Origin: an uncultured Rhodospirillaceae bacterium
Lineage (GTDB): Bacteria; Pseudomonadota; Alphaproteobacteria; RF32; CAG-239
Direction of reading: 5' to 3'
DNA length: 22,622 bases
Assembly: GCA_900320035.1 (NCBI GenBank)
Contig: ONQU01000052.1
Coordinates: forward strand, 1-22,622
Under the pieces are notes generated by a model. It made no database searches, was not told where the DNA came from, and saw only the letters and a program-made list of their open reading frames with translations. Positions within the stretch are counted from its first letter, which is position 1. Each line of letters opens with the position of its first letter. The position numbers were made by a program, and so were the translations under genes. Below, piece by piece: positions 1 to 7,576 of the stretch.

Positions 1-676
1 CATTAAAACTTTTCATTGATTTTGAAGCTTCTCCGGTGTTTCTATCTAAAGCCTTATCCAACTTCTGTGTAATTTGCGTCATGTTTTGCATAATCTGCGG
101 CAAATTTTCTTCTAAATCTTGAATTATATTACCAAGTCGAGACAAGGTTTCTCGGAGCGGCACTTCTTCCAAATCTTGTGACAACATGGCAAATGAAGAG
201 AGTTCGGTCGGAATTTCCCAATATTTTCCGGTGCCGCGCAACACGACCGGTGTTTTCGGATCCATTATCAATTCAATCATTAATTGGCCGGTCAAATAAT
301 TTGCCGAAACAAGCCGCGCCCGCAAACCTTTGGCGATTAAATTATCCAGCATTTGCTTGTCATTCAACTCGCCGCGATCAATGACATCTTCTACACTGTC
401 TTCAACGTTAAATAATACTAAAACCGGTGTTTTAAATGTACCCTCTTTTAAATTAGCCAACAAACTGATATCGGCTACTTTGCCGACTTCAACACCTTGA
501 AACACCACCGATGAGCCAACACTTAAACCTTGAATTGATTCTTCAAAATACATCACCACTAAATCATCTTCATCGGTGGTAAATTTTTGACCGGCATAAT
601 TCAGAATAACGCCGATAAATGCGGCCAGCCCTAAAATCACAAATAAACCGACCATTTTATAGGTTTTCTTTGACAT
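1..676 (-). CDS. mlaD: MlaD-like MCE-domain lipid-transport protein (3' end outside window)
   Basis: Substrate-binding component of the Mla phospholipid transport system. It is anchored in the inner membrane with its MCE domain in the periplasm, where MCE domains form a ring that passes lipids between the membranes. The frame starts at an ATG ending at 676 and stays open to the left edge, about 225 codons. I see a short cytoplasmic N-terminus, one membrane helix at about residues 7-26, then an MCE-like segment (about 38-115) with the typical GLSVGSSVVFQGVEVGKV pattern. An amphipathic tail follows, as expected for the helical region after MCE. The start lies 1 base after the mlaF stop, so the two are probably co-translated. 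The family call is firm; only the truncated C-terminus is unknown. Confidence 0.9.
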   Translation of the reverse strand, partial: MSKKTYKMVGLFVILGLAAFIGVILNYAGQKFTTDEDDLVVMYFEESIQGLSVGSSVVFQGVEVGKVADISLLANLKEGTFKTPVLVLFNVEDSVEDVIDRGELNDKQMLDNLIAKGLRARLVSANYLTGQLMIELIMDPKTPVVLRGTGKYWEIPTELSSFAMLSQDLEEVPLRETLSRLGNIIQDLEENLPQIMQNMTQITQKLDKALDRNTGEASKSMKSFN

Positions 677-677
677 C

Positions 678-1436
678 TTATTTTCCTTCGCCTCCACGGG
701 TTAAAAACTCATAAACTGCTTGATTTGGCGGATTTTTCAGCAAATCTCGCGGATTGCCGCGCGCCATAATCGTTTTACTTTCCGCATCTAAAAAGATGGA
801 ATTGTTGCCGATAGTAAATATCGAACTTAATTCGTGGGTAACCACCACAATAGTCGTCCCCAAACTGCGGTTAATTTCCAAAATTAATTCATCTAAGTTG
901 TGCGAACTTATCGGATCTAAGCCAGCCGACGGTTCGTCAAAATAAACAATATTCGGATCAAGCGCTAAGGCCCGTGCCAAACCGGCACGCTTTTTCATAC
1001 CACCGGAAATTTCCGACGGATAAAAATCATCAAATCCTTTCAAGCCGACCAAGGCTAATTTCAAACCGGCTAATTCACGAATAGTTGCCGGCGAATAGTC
1101 GGAATATTGTTGCAACGGCAACATAATATTTTCCGCCAAGGTCATAGAACTGAATAATGCCCCGCTTTGGTATAAAATGCCTGATTTCTGCTGAATTTTT
1201 TCTATTTCCTTAGCCGACGCCGTCACCATGTTAACACCCTCTATTTCCACCGTACCTTTAAGCGGCGGCAATAAACCGGTTAGAACTCTGAGCATACTGC
1301 TTTTACCGCAACCACTTCCCCCCATGATGATAAAAACATCACCTTGATTAACCTGATAATTGGCATCATGCAAAAGCACATAATCACCATAACCAACAGA
1401 TAAACCGGTTGCTTTGATAATTGCTTTATCGCTCAT
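678..1436 (-). CDS. mlaF: MlaF-like ABC transporter ATPase
   Basis: Cytoplasmic ATPase that powers the MlaE/MlaD lipid transporter. In the 252-aa protein I see Walker A GGSGCGKSS at about residues 39-47, the ABC signature SGGMKKR at 144-150, Walker B IVYFDEP at 163-169 followed by the D-loop SAGLDP, and the switch histidine in VVTHE near 201. The frame is open 18 codons further upstream, but I chose the ATG at 1436 because the protein then begins MSDKAIIKATGL, as in the family. That ATG also overlaps the mlaE stop as ATGA. The next gene downstream is mlaD, 1 base away. The length is normal for MlaF. Confidence 0.93.
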   Translation of the reverse strand: MSDKAIIKATGLSVGYGDYVLLHDANYQVNQGDVFIIMGGSGCGKSSMLRVLTGLLPPLKGTVEIEGVNMVTASAKEIEKIQQKSGILYQSGALFSSMTLAENIMLPLQQYSDYSPATIRELAGLKLALVGLKGFDDFYPSEISGGMKKRAGLARALALDPNIVYFDEPSAGLDPISSHNLDELILEINRSLGTTIVVVTHELSSIFTIGNNSIFLDAESKTIMARGNPRDLLKNPPNQAVYEFLTRGGEGK

Positions 1437-2563
1437 ACCCCAATCTCCTGACAAATAACGGTAATAATGCCGGTCACCACAATCATCCAAACAATGGCAT
1501 TAACCACCGAACGCGTGGTAGCCACCCCAACGCTGTCAGCATTGCGACCGCAGGTTAGACCGCTGTAACAACCGCATAAAGCAATAATAAAACCAAAGCA
1601 GAAACCATGAAAAATGCCAACCAAAAAGTTATTCAAATTAAAGGCATTAAAGGCATATTTCCAATATTCCTGATATGGTAAATCCATCATAAAAACACCG
1701 ATAAAGGCTCCGCCAAGCATGCCCATAATATCGGCCAACATCGTTAAAATCGGCATCGCCACAATTAAAGCCAATAACCGCGGCATTACTAAAAAATCTA
1801 TCCGCGAAAGTCCCATGGTTTGCAGAGCATCCAATTCTTCGTTAACTTGCATGGTACCAATGGTTGCCGCATAAGCCGAACCGGTACGACCGGCCATGAT
1901 AATTCCCACCATAATCGCACCCATAATCCGGCACATACCGATTGTAACTAAACTTGCCACATAGATTTGCGCGCCGAATGTTTGCAACTGTACCGCCCCA
2001 ACAAACGCCAAAATTAAACCAACCAAAAAGCTGATCAGTGACACAATCATCAGCGCTTTAGGACCACAATCATCCAAAGCGGCATAAAGGTCAATGCGGC
2101 GCATAATTGAACGAAAACTTAAAAATCGCAATAAGCCACAAAACACTTCGCCGATAAAACCGCAAACATCATTGATGATTACCCACAGCCCGACCGTTTC
2201 GCGCCCAACATATTCCAACAAACTTTTAACCGCTGTTCTGTTTTTTTCCGGCTTACGGTCCACTGCAAATGCCATATTAACCAAGTCTTGCACATTCTTC
2301 GGCAGTGCAGCAATTTCAACCTCGATATTACTATCTTTACTGATTTTTATGGTTTCATATACCAATAAAATCAGCGATGAATCCCAAGCCTTTAAATTAT
2401 CCGATTTAAAAACAATTTTGCTTATTTTTTGCGCGACCGCCATTTCAATTTGTTGCCAAACGGTTTGAATATCATAATTAATAACATCACCTTGCACCAA
2501 CACTTGAAGCGTTGTGCCTTTGGTTATAACTTCCACCGCCTTATTTATCTGCTTTGTTTGCAT
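1433..2563 (-). CDS. mlaE: MlaE-like permease with N-terminal STAS (MlaB-like) domain
   Basis: Inner-membrane permease of the Mla lipid transporter. At 376 aa it is about 115 residues longer than a stand-alone MlaE. The first 100 residues have no membrane segment and show an alternating strand/helix pattern (LQVLVQGDVINY, SKIVFKSDNLKAWDSSLILLVYE), which fits a STAS domain. A separate MlaB supplies that domain in E. coli. The remainder is the MlaE fold, with conserved MVGIIMAGRTGSAYAA, the ELDALQTMGLSRIDFLVMPR loop and several hydrophobic helices to the C-terminus. The start overlaps the end of yacG by 23 bases and the stop overlaps the mlaF start. The MlaE call is firm. The STAS call rests on position and pattern. 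Confidence 0.92.
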   Translation of the reverse strand: MQTKQINKAVEVITKGTTLQVLVQGDVINYDIQTVWQQIEMAVAQKISKIVFKSDNLKAWDSSLILLVYETIKISKDSNIEVEIAALPKNVQDLVNMAFAVDRKPEKNRTAVKSLLEYVGRETVGLWVIINDVCGFIGEVFCGLLRFLSFRSIMRRIDLYAALDDCGPKALMIVSLISFLVGLILAFVGAVQLQTFGAQIYVASLVTIGMCRIMGAIMVGIIMAGRTGSAYAATIGTMQVNEELDALQTMGLSRIDFLVMPRLLALIVAMPILTMLADIMGMLGGAFIGVFMMDLPYQEYWKYAFNAFNLNNFLVGIFHGFCFGFIIALCGCYSGLTCGRNADSVGVATTRSVVNAIVWMIVVTGIITVICQEIGV

Positions 2564-2753
2564 TCTCTAGGGCCTCGCTTAATTCTTCGGTTTCCAGCTC
2601 ATCTAAGTCTTCCGAAGCAACCGCATAGCTACCGTTAAACCATCGTCCTAAATCAACATCGGCACAACGCTTCGAACAAAACGGCGCATGCGCTGTATCC
2701 TTATAAAGTTTTTTACAAATTGGACATTTATGCGTTACAATCACTTCACTCAC
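2541..2753 (-). CDS. yacG: YacG-type zinc-ribbon protein (DNA gyrase inhibitor family)
   Basis: A 70-aa zinc-binding protein. YacG of E. coli binds GyrB and inhibits DNA gyrase; the same role here is inferred from family membership. Four cysteines form a CPxC...CxxxC zinc site (Cys10, Cys13, Cys26, Cys30), followed by the family signature CADVDLGRWFNG. The C-terminus is acidic. It starts with GTG overlapping the rng stop as GTGA, so it is translationally coupled to rng. That adjacency is typical of alphaproteobacteria. Its last 23 bases overlap the start of mlaE. Confidence 0.92.
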   Translation of the reverse strand: MSEVIVTHKCPICKKLYKDTAHAPFCSKRCADVDLGRWFNGSYAVASEDLDELETEELSEALENANKADK

Positions 2754-3913
2754 GGTTCAACCCTTCCGGTGCCGCTGCAAGTTGGACACTCAACGGTATA
2801 TAAATCACGCAATGTCGGCCGCCGACGTTGACGTAAAATTTCAATATTGCCGCCACGGCTCAAACCTAAAACACGACTATGCGCAGCATCATCAGCCAGT
2901 TCTTCGGACAATACATCAATTACCGCTTTCATAAAGCGATATTCTGATGAACCGGCAAAATCAATAACAATTTTTCCGGCCAAATTACGCAAGCGAATCT
3001 GCCGCGCAATTTCGCGTGCCGCTTCCAGATTAAGTTCATCGATTTCCCCAACATTATGCGCTCCGCCGCTATCAACATCAATGGCCACACAAGCCCGTGT
3101 TTCCTCAATTTGCAAAGAACCACCGTTTGCTAATTTAACCGTGCGATTTAATGCTTCTATGATTGCATCATCAACACCATATGTTTCAAATCCTTCGCGT
3201 GCTATCGTCACATCTCCGGCAAAAACCTCTTTAACAGCTTCAGCTAAATTTGGTGCATCAACAATAACCTCACGCAAATCATTTTTATAACGCCGCACAT
3301 ATTCAATCAGCGGATTCTCCTTAGCATACAGCAATGCCGGTGCATTCAAGGTGCGAGCTTTTTTGCGGATATCTTCATAAATTTCGCGCAACTTGACCAT
3401 TTCATTAACAATTTCTGCTTCTTCAGCCTCAATTGCTGCCGTGCGCAAAATCCAACCTTCTTGGCCGACGCATTTTTCACGCACTAAACGCTGATATTTC
3501 TCTGCTTTTGCAACATCTTCAATTTTGCGCGAATATTCCACGTCATATTTAAATGGGCAATAGACCAAATTTGTGCCCACCAGTTGAATGTTACGTACCA
3601 CTTTAGCGCCTTTTTCTGCGTGTTTTTCTTGTGCCACTTGCACCACCACGCTCTGTCCTTCATTCATATTAGCTTCCTTCAAAGCCGGCTCATAAGCATT
3701 CAGAAAAGCCTCCGTACCATCGCCGATATCAACCAAAAAACCGGTCTTATCATGGGCCAAATTTATTTTTTTGACAATGCGCGCCAAATAAACATTGCCC
3801 TCAAGTGCGCGCTTTTCATTATATATATCAATTTCTGCCAAACCTTTATCATCAAAAACGGCTATGCCGAAAGATGTATCATTATGGTCATAAACTATTT
3901 TCTGTGCTTTCAT
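2750..3913 (-). CDS. rng: Ribonuclease E/G family endoribonuclease (RNase G-like)
   Basis: Endoribonuclease of the RNase E/G family, expected to process rRNA and mRNA with 5'-monophosphate preference. At 387 aa it is close to a bare catalytic core, shorter than E. coli RNase G and lacking any RNase E-type scaffold tail. An S1-like domain spans about residues 38-105 (GNVYLARIVKKI, TGFLVDIGDGTEAFL). The metal-binding aspartates sit in CVAIDVDSGG (Asp279) and KIVIDFAGS (Asp318). The zinc-link CPTCSGTG is at Cys376/Cys379, near the very C-terminus. The start codon shares a base with the maf stop (TGATG) and the stop overlaps yacG. Because the protein ends just after the zinc link, it is best called RNase G-like. 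Confidence 0.92.
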   Translation of the reverse strand: MKAQKIVYDHNDTSFGIAVFDDKGLAEIDIYNEKRALEGNVYLARIVKKINLAHDKTGFLVDIGDGTEAFLNAYEPALKEANMNEGQSVVVQVAQEKHAEKGAKVVRNIQLVGTNLVYCPFKYDVEYSRKIEDVAKAEKYQRLVREKCVGQEGWILRTAAIEAEEAEIVNEMVKLREIYEDIRKKARTLNAPALLYAKENPLIEYVRRYKNDLREVIVDAPNLAEAVKEVFAGDVTIAREGFETYGVDDAIIEALNRTVKLANGGSLQIEETRACVAIDVDSGGAHNVGEIDELNLEAAREIARQIRLRNLAGKIVIDFAGSSEYRFMKAVIDVLSEELADDAAHSRVLGLSRGGNIEILRQRRRPTLRDLYTVECPTCSGTGRVEP

Positions 3914-4485
3914 CAGATTCCCTCTCCCTTTAATATATTCAATGTTTCATAAAGCGGCAAGCCGACCACACCAGAATATGAACCGACCATCCGTTTTACA
4001 AAACCCGCTAAACGTCCTTCAATCTTATAGCCGCACACCCCATGCCATTCGCCACATGCCACATAATCTTCGATTTCTTGCGGTGTCAGCAGTTTCATCG
4101 TCATTTTTGTGCTCACCGTGCGTTGCGAAACGCGCCCGTCTTTATTAACCAGACACACCGAGCTGATAACACGATGTGTTTTTCCCGACAACATTTTCAT
4201 CACTTGTCGCTGTTGATCATCGTTCTTAGATTTATGCAATATCTTTTGCCCAACCACCACTATCGTATCGCAGGCCAAAACATTTTCATTAGGTCTCAAC
4301 TCAGCCACATGTTTAGCTTTGCTAAGCGCCATACGCCGCACATAAGGTAACGCCTTTTCATAGGGTAAACAATCCTCATTAATATCAGCCGGCAATATTT
4401 CTTTGGGTTCATATGCCACTTGCCGCAACAGGGCAATACGTTGCGGCGAACCCGATGCTAAAATATAATTCTTAGCGCTCGTCAT
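3913..4485 (-). CDS. maf: Maf family nucleotide pyrophosphatase
   Basis: House-cleaning nucleoside triphosphate pyrophosphatase of 190 aa, the normal family length. It shows the N-terminal phosphate-binding motif ILASGSPQRIALLRQ (residues 8-22), the PADINE motif, YVRRMALSKA, the catalytic ACDTIVVV segment, the LSGKTHRVISSV motif and the C-terminal GSYSGVVGLPLYE. The second residue of the usual SPRR motif is Gln here (SPQR). I cannot decide from sequence alone between the dTTP/UTP (YhdE) and 7-methyl-GTP (YceF) subfamilies. It begins directly after the dksA stop (TAGATG) and is followed by rng with a one-base overlap, the usual alphaproteobacterial pairing. Confidence 0.92.
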   Translation of the reverse strand: MTSAKNYILASGSPQRIALLRQVAYEPKEILPADINEDCLPYEKALPYVRRMALSKAKHVAELRPNENVLACDTIVVVGQKILHKSKNDDQQRQVMKMLSGKTHRVISSVCLVNKDGRVSQRTVSTKMTMKLLTPQEIEDYVACGEWHGVCGYKIEGRLAGFVKRMVGSYSGVVGLPLYETLNILKGEGI

Positions 4486-4911
4486 CTAATTTTCATCGTC
4501 GAAAGTTTTTTCTATGCGTTCGTGGCGTTCTTGCGCTTCAATGGAAAGCGTTGCTACCGGACGTGCTTCCAAGCGTTCCAAGCCAATCGGCTCACCTGTT
4601 TCTTCACAATAGCCATAGCTGCCATCTTCAATACGATCGAGAGCTTCATCAATTTTGGTAATTAACTTACGAATCCGATCTTTAGTACGTAAATCCAAAG
4701 CCTTATCGGTTTCTAAAGAAGCGCGATCAACATCGTCAGGTTGGCTCAAACCACCTTGGCGCAATTCCTCTAAAGTATCAACCGATTGTGAAACAATTGA
4801 TTTTTTCCAATTCAACAGCTTCTGGCGGAAATATTCCAGTTGCATTTCATTCATATATTCTTCGTCAGCCGAAGGTTTATAATCCGGTGGTAAAACGATA
4901 GATGTTGTCAT
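4486..4911 (-). CDS. dksA: DksA/TraR family transcription factor, single-cysteine form
   Basis: RNA-polymerase-binding regulator expected to work with ppGpp in the secondary channel. The coiled-coil portion spans about residues 20-90, with the aspartate-bearing tip region SQPDDVDRASLE. The C-terminal finger is GSYGYCEETGEPIGLERL. Only one cysteine remains of the classical four, a form common in alphaproteobacterial DksA. I chose the ATG at 4911 (141 aa) over one 8 codons upstream because an AGGAG lies 8 bases before it and MTTSIVLPPDYKPS is the usual beginning. The 89-base upstream gap probably contains its promoter; a weak TTGCAG-N17-TAAAAC match is present. It heads the dksA-maf-rng-yacG-mla operon. 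Confidence 0.92.
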   Translation of the reverse strand: MTTSIVLPPDYKPSADEEYMNEMQLEYFRQKLLNWKKSIVSQSVDTLEELRQGGLSQPDDVDRASLETDKALDLRTKDRIRKLITKIDEALDRIEDGSYGYCEETGEPIGLERLEARPVATLSIEAQERHERIEKTFDDEN

Positions 4912-5000
4912 TATTATATCTCCTGTTTTAGTCATAATTTATATAGTTTTAACAATAATATTTTTGAACTGCAAGTCTTATTATGCAATATGCACGAAAA

Positions 5001-5618
5001 TCAGTTAAATACCCACATAATAGAGTTCGATATTAGATCGGTACAGACACCTTCACTACCAACACCCGTTCCGGCCACTTCCGAACGCTTAATCGGCAGA
5101 ACATAGTCACCACTGTTAACAGTTTTATATGCCGGCCAATTCCATTGGGTACCGTTTACCGTTATTGAAAACAAGTCAATATATTTATTGTGCATCCAAT
5201 CTTTCATAGCTAACTCAATACATTGGTTACGGCTTAAATTATTAAATGTAACGGCAAATTTTGTGGTATCACTCCCCGGATGTCCTATTGTTACCGAACC
5301 CCCGAAAGCGTGGTGTATTGTTCTGCCTCCTTCGCTATCCTTAACCCGATAGGTCGAAGGAATCATATTAAATCCTTCCTTGTTATCTTTTGTATTAATC
5401 ATCGTCACAATATCTGCATAATTTGCCTCTATGGCACCGGCTTTGGTAATAGAATTCGCTAAATCAGTCAATTGCAGAGATGCTTTACTGTATTTATAAT
5501 CACCATACGCTTTGGAAATAATATAACCGATGCTAACCGTTAACGTCATCACGACGGCAATATAGCCCATCATCTCTATCATAGAACGACCACGTTGATT
5601 TTCTTTTTGCTTTTTCAT
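5001..5618 (-). CDS. Type IV prepilin-like protein
   Basis: A 205-aa protein with a class III (prepilin) signal. A short basic leader ends in Gly10, followed by RSMIEMMGYIAVV, so cleavage after Gly10 would leave Glu at mature position 5, the hallmark of type IV pilins. The hydrophobic helix runs to about residue 34. The C-terminal half is soluble and holds two cysteines (in RNQCIEL and EGVCTDL) that could close a pilin-type disulfide loop. No prepilin peptidase or assembly ATPase lies nearby, so it must use machinery encoded elsewhere. An AAGAAAGG ribosome site precedes the ATG. It is upstream of and co-directional with dksA, and divergent from the outer-membrane protein gene. Whether it is a major or minor pilin is not determinable. 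Confidence 0.8.
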   Translation of the reverse strand: MKKQKENQRGRSMIEMMGYIAVVMTLTVSIGYIISKAYGDYKYSKASLQLTDLANSITKAGAIEANYADIVTMINTKDNKEGFNMIPSTYRVKDSEGGRTIHHAFGGSVTIGHPGSDTTKFAVTFNNLSRNQCIELAMKDWMHNKYIDLFSITVNGTQWNWPAYKTVNSGDYVLPIKRSEVAGTGVGSEGVCTDLISNSIMWVFN

Positions 5619-5687
5619 TTCAAACCTTTCTTAATATTCGGCTCACCTTAGCACAAAATATGTTTATTCACAACAAATTATTATCAA

Positions 5688-5716
5688 TTTACTTTTATAA
5701 ATAAATATTTTATGAT
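5688..5716 (+). promoter_or_regulatory. Candidate sigma-70 promoter for the outer-membrane protein unit
   Basis: TTTACT at 5688-5693 and TATGAT at 5711-5716 are separated by exactly 17 bases in an AT-rich stretch. The -10 box matches the consensus at five of six positions. It lies about 28 bases before the ATG at 5745, which has a GAGG ribosome site. This is a visual match only. Confidence 0.45.
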
Positions 5717-5744
5717 AGGTCATTAACATTATGAGGAATAATAT

Positions 5745-6296
5745 ATGAAAAAGATTACCTTTCTTTTAACATTCGGTGCAATATCGGCAATAATTTATAC
5801 TGCTCATGCCGATTCTTATCAATATACACCTTATGTCGGTTTAGACTATGTATATAATCAGACCAGCGGTCGCGGTTTTTCACCACGCTATCACACCGGT
5901 GGCATACATCTCGGCTCAACATATAGTCCGTATTTTGCCACCGAACTGTTTTTCAATCAAAGTGGTCATGATACCAAGCATTTGCTTGATCATAAAGTAA
6001 AATCATCATATCGTGCGTATGGTCTCGATTTGCTGGCAAAATTACCTTTGGGTTGTGAAAAAAGTTTTGCATTGATTGCTACTGCCGGTTTTGGTGAATA
6101 TGTTTTCAGACATAAAATTTTGTCGCAAAAACATCATAATGAAAACGGCTATGGTTATCGTTTCGGTGGCGGCATGCAATATGCTTTTAACTCACATTGG
6201 CAAGCACGTTTTCTAACCCGCTTTGTAAATTTTGATCACGTCAGCGGTTATGACCACGATGTAGAATATAACTTAAGTTTGGAATATCTCTTTTAA
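5745..6296 (+). CDS. Small outer-membrane beta-barrel protein
   Basis: A 183-aa exported protein. It has a classical signal peptide with predicted cleavage after AHA (residue 22). The rest alternates polar and aromatic residues in strand-like segments (YTPYVGLDYVYN, YRAYGLDLLAKL, YRFGGGMQYAF, YNLSLEYLF). It ends in phenylalanine, as expected for a substrate of the BAM assembly machinery. The size fits an eight-stranded barrel of the OmpA-barrel/OmpX-like class. No periplasmic peptidoglycan-binding domain is present. It is followed after 10 bases by a second plus-strand gene whose AAGGAG ribosome site overlaps its stop. Ligand and role are unknown. Confidence 0.8.
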   Translation: MKKITFLLTFGAISAIIYTAHADSYQYTPYVGLDYVYNQTSGRGFSPRYHTGGIHLGSTYSPYFATELFFNQSGHDTKHLLDHKVKSSYRAYGLDLLAKLPLGCEKSFALIATAGFGEYVFRHKILSQKHHNENGYGYRFGGGMQYAFNSHWQARFLTRFVNFDHVSGYDHDVEYNLSLEYLF

Positions 6297-6306
6297 GGAG
6301 CTTATC

Positions 6307-6801
6307 ATGAATAAGAAATGGATTGTCATTTTATGTATGTCGATTTTGCTTTGTTTTAGTTTCTATTTAGTCACAAAAACCAAAAATGCGGACCATACCG
6401 TGGTTGAAGCAGATGTTGTAGAAGTTGAAGTACCTAAATTACCGGAGCAAATATTCAGCTTCAGCCAACAAAATTTACCAACCGGGTGCGCACTTAACGA
6501 TACCATGTTTTGTGCTGTAGAAATGGCGGTTAAATGCACCATTAATCCTGAATTTACCGGTTGCGCTAAGGCTGATCTGCCTAAATTTGTGTTTATGAAA
6601 GACCCGGGGCTTGATCGACCAACCGAAATGAATTATAAAATTATCGATAAAAAAAGCCTAAATAACGATACTGTTGAAATATATACTGAAAGCAACTGCA
6701 ACGGCAATTGGTTCGGGCTTTGTCAAGGAACCATTATTTACGTCATGGCTCGTAAGCCGGAAAATTTGTGGTACGTTAAAGACATTTATGCCATAGAGTA
6801 G
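6307..6801 (+). CDS. Cysteine-rich membrane-anchored or exported protein, unknown function
   Basis: A 164-aa protein I do not recognise. It has an N-terminal hydrophobic segment (about residues 5-23) that is either a signal peptide or a membrane anchor. After an acidic linker comes a soluble domain with six cysteines (GCAL, FCAV, KCTI, GCAK, NCNG, LCQG), which could form three disulfides in the periplasm. The cysteine in ILLCFS is not in a convincing lipobox because the preceding residue is Leu. It is 10 bases downstream of the beta-barrel gene, so the two are probably co-expressed. It ends 1 base from the stop of the convergent virB8. Confidence 0.6.
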   Translation: MNKKWIVILCMSILLCFSFYLVTKTKNADHTVVEADVVEVEVPKLPEQIFSFSQQNLPTGCALNDTMFCAVEMAVKCTINPEFTGCAKADLPKFVFMKDPGLDRPTEMNYKIIDKKSLNNDTVEIYTESNCNGNWFGLCQGTIIYVMARKPENLWYVKDIYAIE

Positions 6802-6802
6802 C

Positions 6803-7561
6803 TTATTCTCTAATGATATCTTGATTATACTTTACCACCGTAAAGCCGAGCGGATTAACAATACGCGCGTAAATGGCGCGACGCTCAGGATAATATTTCG
6901 GTGTCACTGAGGCACGATAACGCAATGTTTTTAACACCAACGCCCCACTTTCTCCAATATGATTACGTGATAAATTGTAAACCGTAAAATTAACATACCA
7001 TGCCGGTGAATTTTCGCTTTCTTTTTGAATGCTGTCAATGCGCACTTCACTCGAATAGTCATTACTAAACATTTTATTGACGGCATGAGCATTTTTACCG
7101 ACAAACTCTTTGTAAACCGTTGGCGAAGACAAATAGTTTACTATTCCGCCGGGCCCCCAACGGGTTCGCATTTCATCCATATCGTTAACAACCGTATTGC
7201 GTAAGATAACATATTGTTTGATATACATCTCGGTAAACTGCCGAATTGAAGGCATTTTTTCCGAAATCGGTTCATAGCGCATCATATTTTCCGAATCTGT
7301 TTGAGTTGTTATGAGAAGCGGCTCAACAATAATCTCCGGAGCTAAGCGAAAAATGACCAATGTTGCACAAAGGAAAAAGCTTAAAGACAAGATGGCACAC
7401 AATATAACCAACCGTGACAGCCAACGAAAATAAAGCTCCTTCGATGAAAACACTTCATCGTCGGAATCGGTAACATATTCCGGTTGATATTCAGTATTTT
7501 TTACCGTACTGTTAAGATCTTGAATATATAATCTCTTTTCACCTTGACCTAACTCTGCCAC
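6803..7561 (-). CDS. virB8: VirB8-like T4SS inner-membrane assembly protein
   Basis: Bitopic inner-membrane protein that scaffolds T4SS assembly. The 252 aa comprise a cytoplasmic N-terminus (1-46), one membrane helix (about 47-71) and a periplasmic NTF2-like domain. VirB8-family patterns are visible: YIKQYVILRNTVVNDMDEM followed by a GPGGIVNYLSSPTVY segment, and the C-terminal NPLGFTVVKY near residue 236. It begins with GTG; the GGAG six bases upstream supports this start. It lies 15 bases after the 1388-aa gene and is the last gene of the T4SS operon here. In classical clusters virB9 and virB10 follow VirB8, but here the next genes are convergent and unrelated. An IcmL/DotI assignment was considered, but the NPLGF motif favours VirB8. 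Confidence 0.85.
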   Translation of the reverse strand: MAELGQGEKRLYIQDLNSTVKNTEYQPEYVTDSDDEVFSSKELYFRWLSRLVILCAILSLSFFLCATLVIFRLAPEIIVEPLLITTQTDSENMMRYEPISEKMPSIRQFTEMYIKQYVILRNTVVNDMDEMRTRWGPGGIVNYLSSPTVYKEFVGKNAHAVNKMFSNDYSSEVRIDSIQKESENSPAWYVNFTVYNLSRNHIGESGALVLKTLRYRASVTPKYYPERRAIYARIVNPLGFTVVKYNQDIIRE

Positions 7562-7576
7562 TTTTTACTCCTTCAC

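Noticed and set aside
4486..4911. Loss of three zinc-finger cysteines in DksA as a sign of gene decay
   Set aside because: The single-Cys finger GYCEETGEPIGLERL is a normal variant in alphaproteobacterial DksA, and the rest of the protein is intact.
6307..6801. Lipoprotein assignment for the 164-aa cysteine-rich protein
   Set aside because: The only candidate cysteine (ILLCFS) is preceded by Leu rather than Gly, Ala or Ser and lies inside the hydrophobic segment.
6803..7561. Dot/Icm IcmL/DotI identity for the 252-aa membrane protein
   Set aside because: The NPLGF motif and companion VirB3/VirB4 genes fit VirB8. No other Dot/Icm component is visible.
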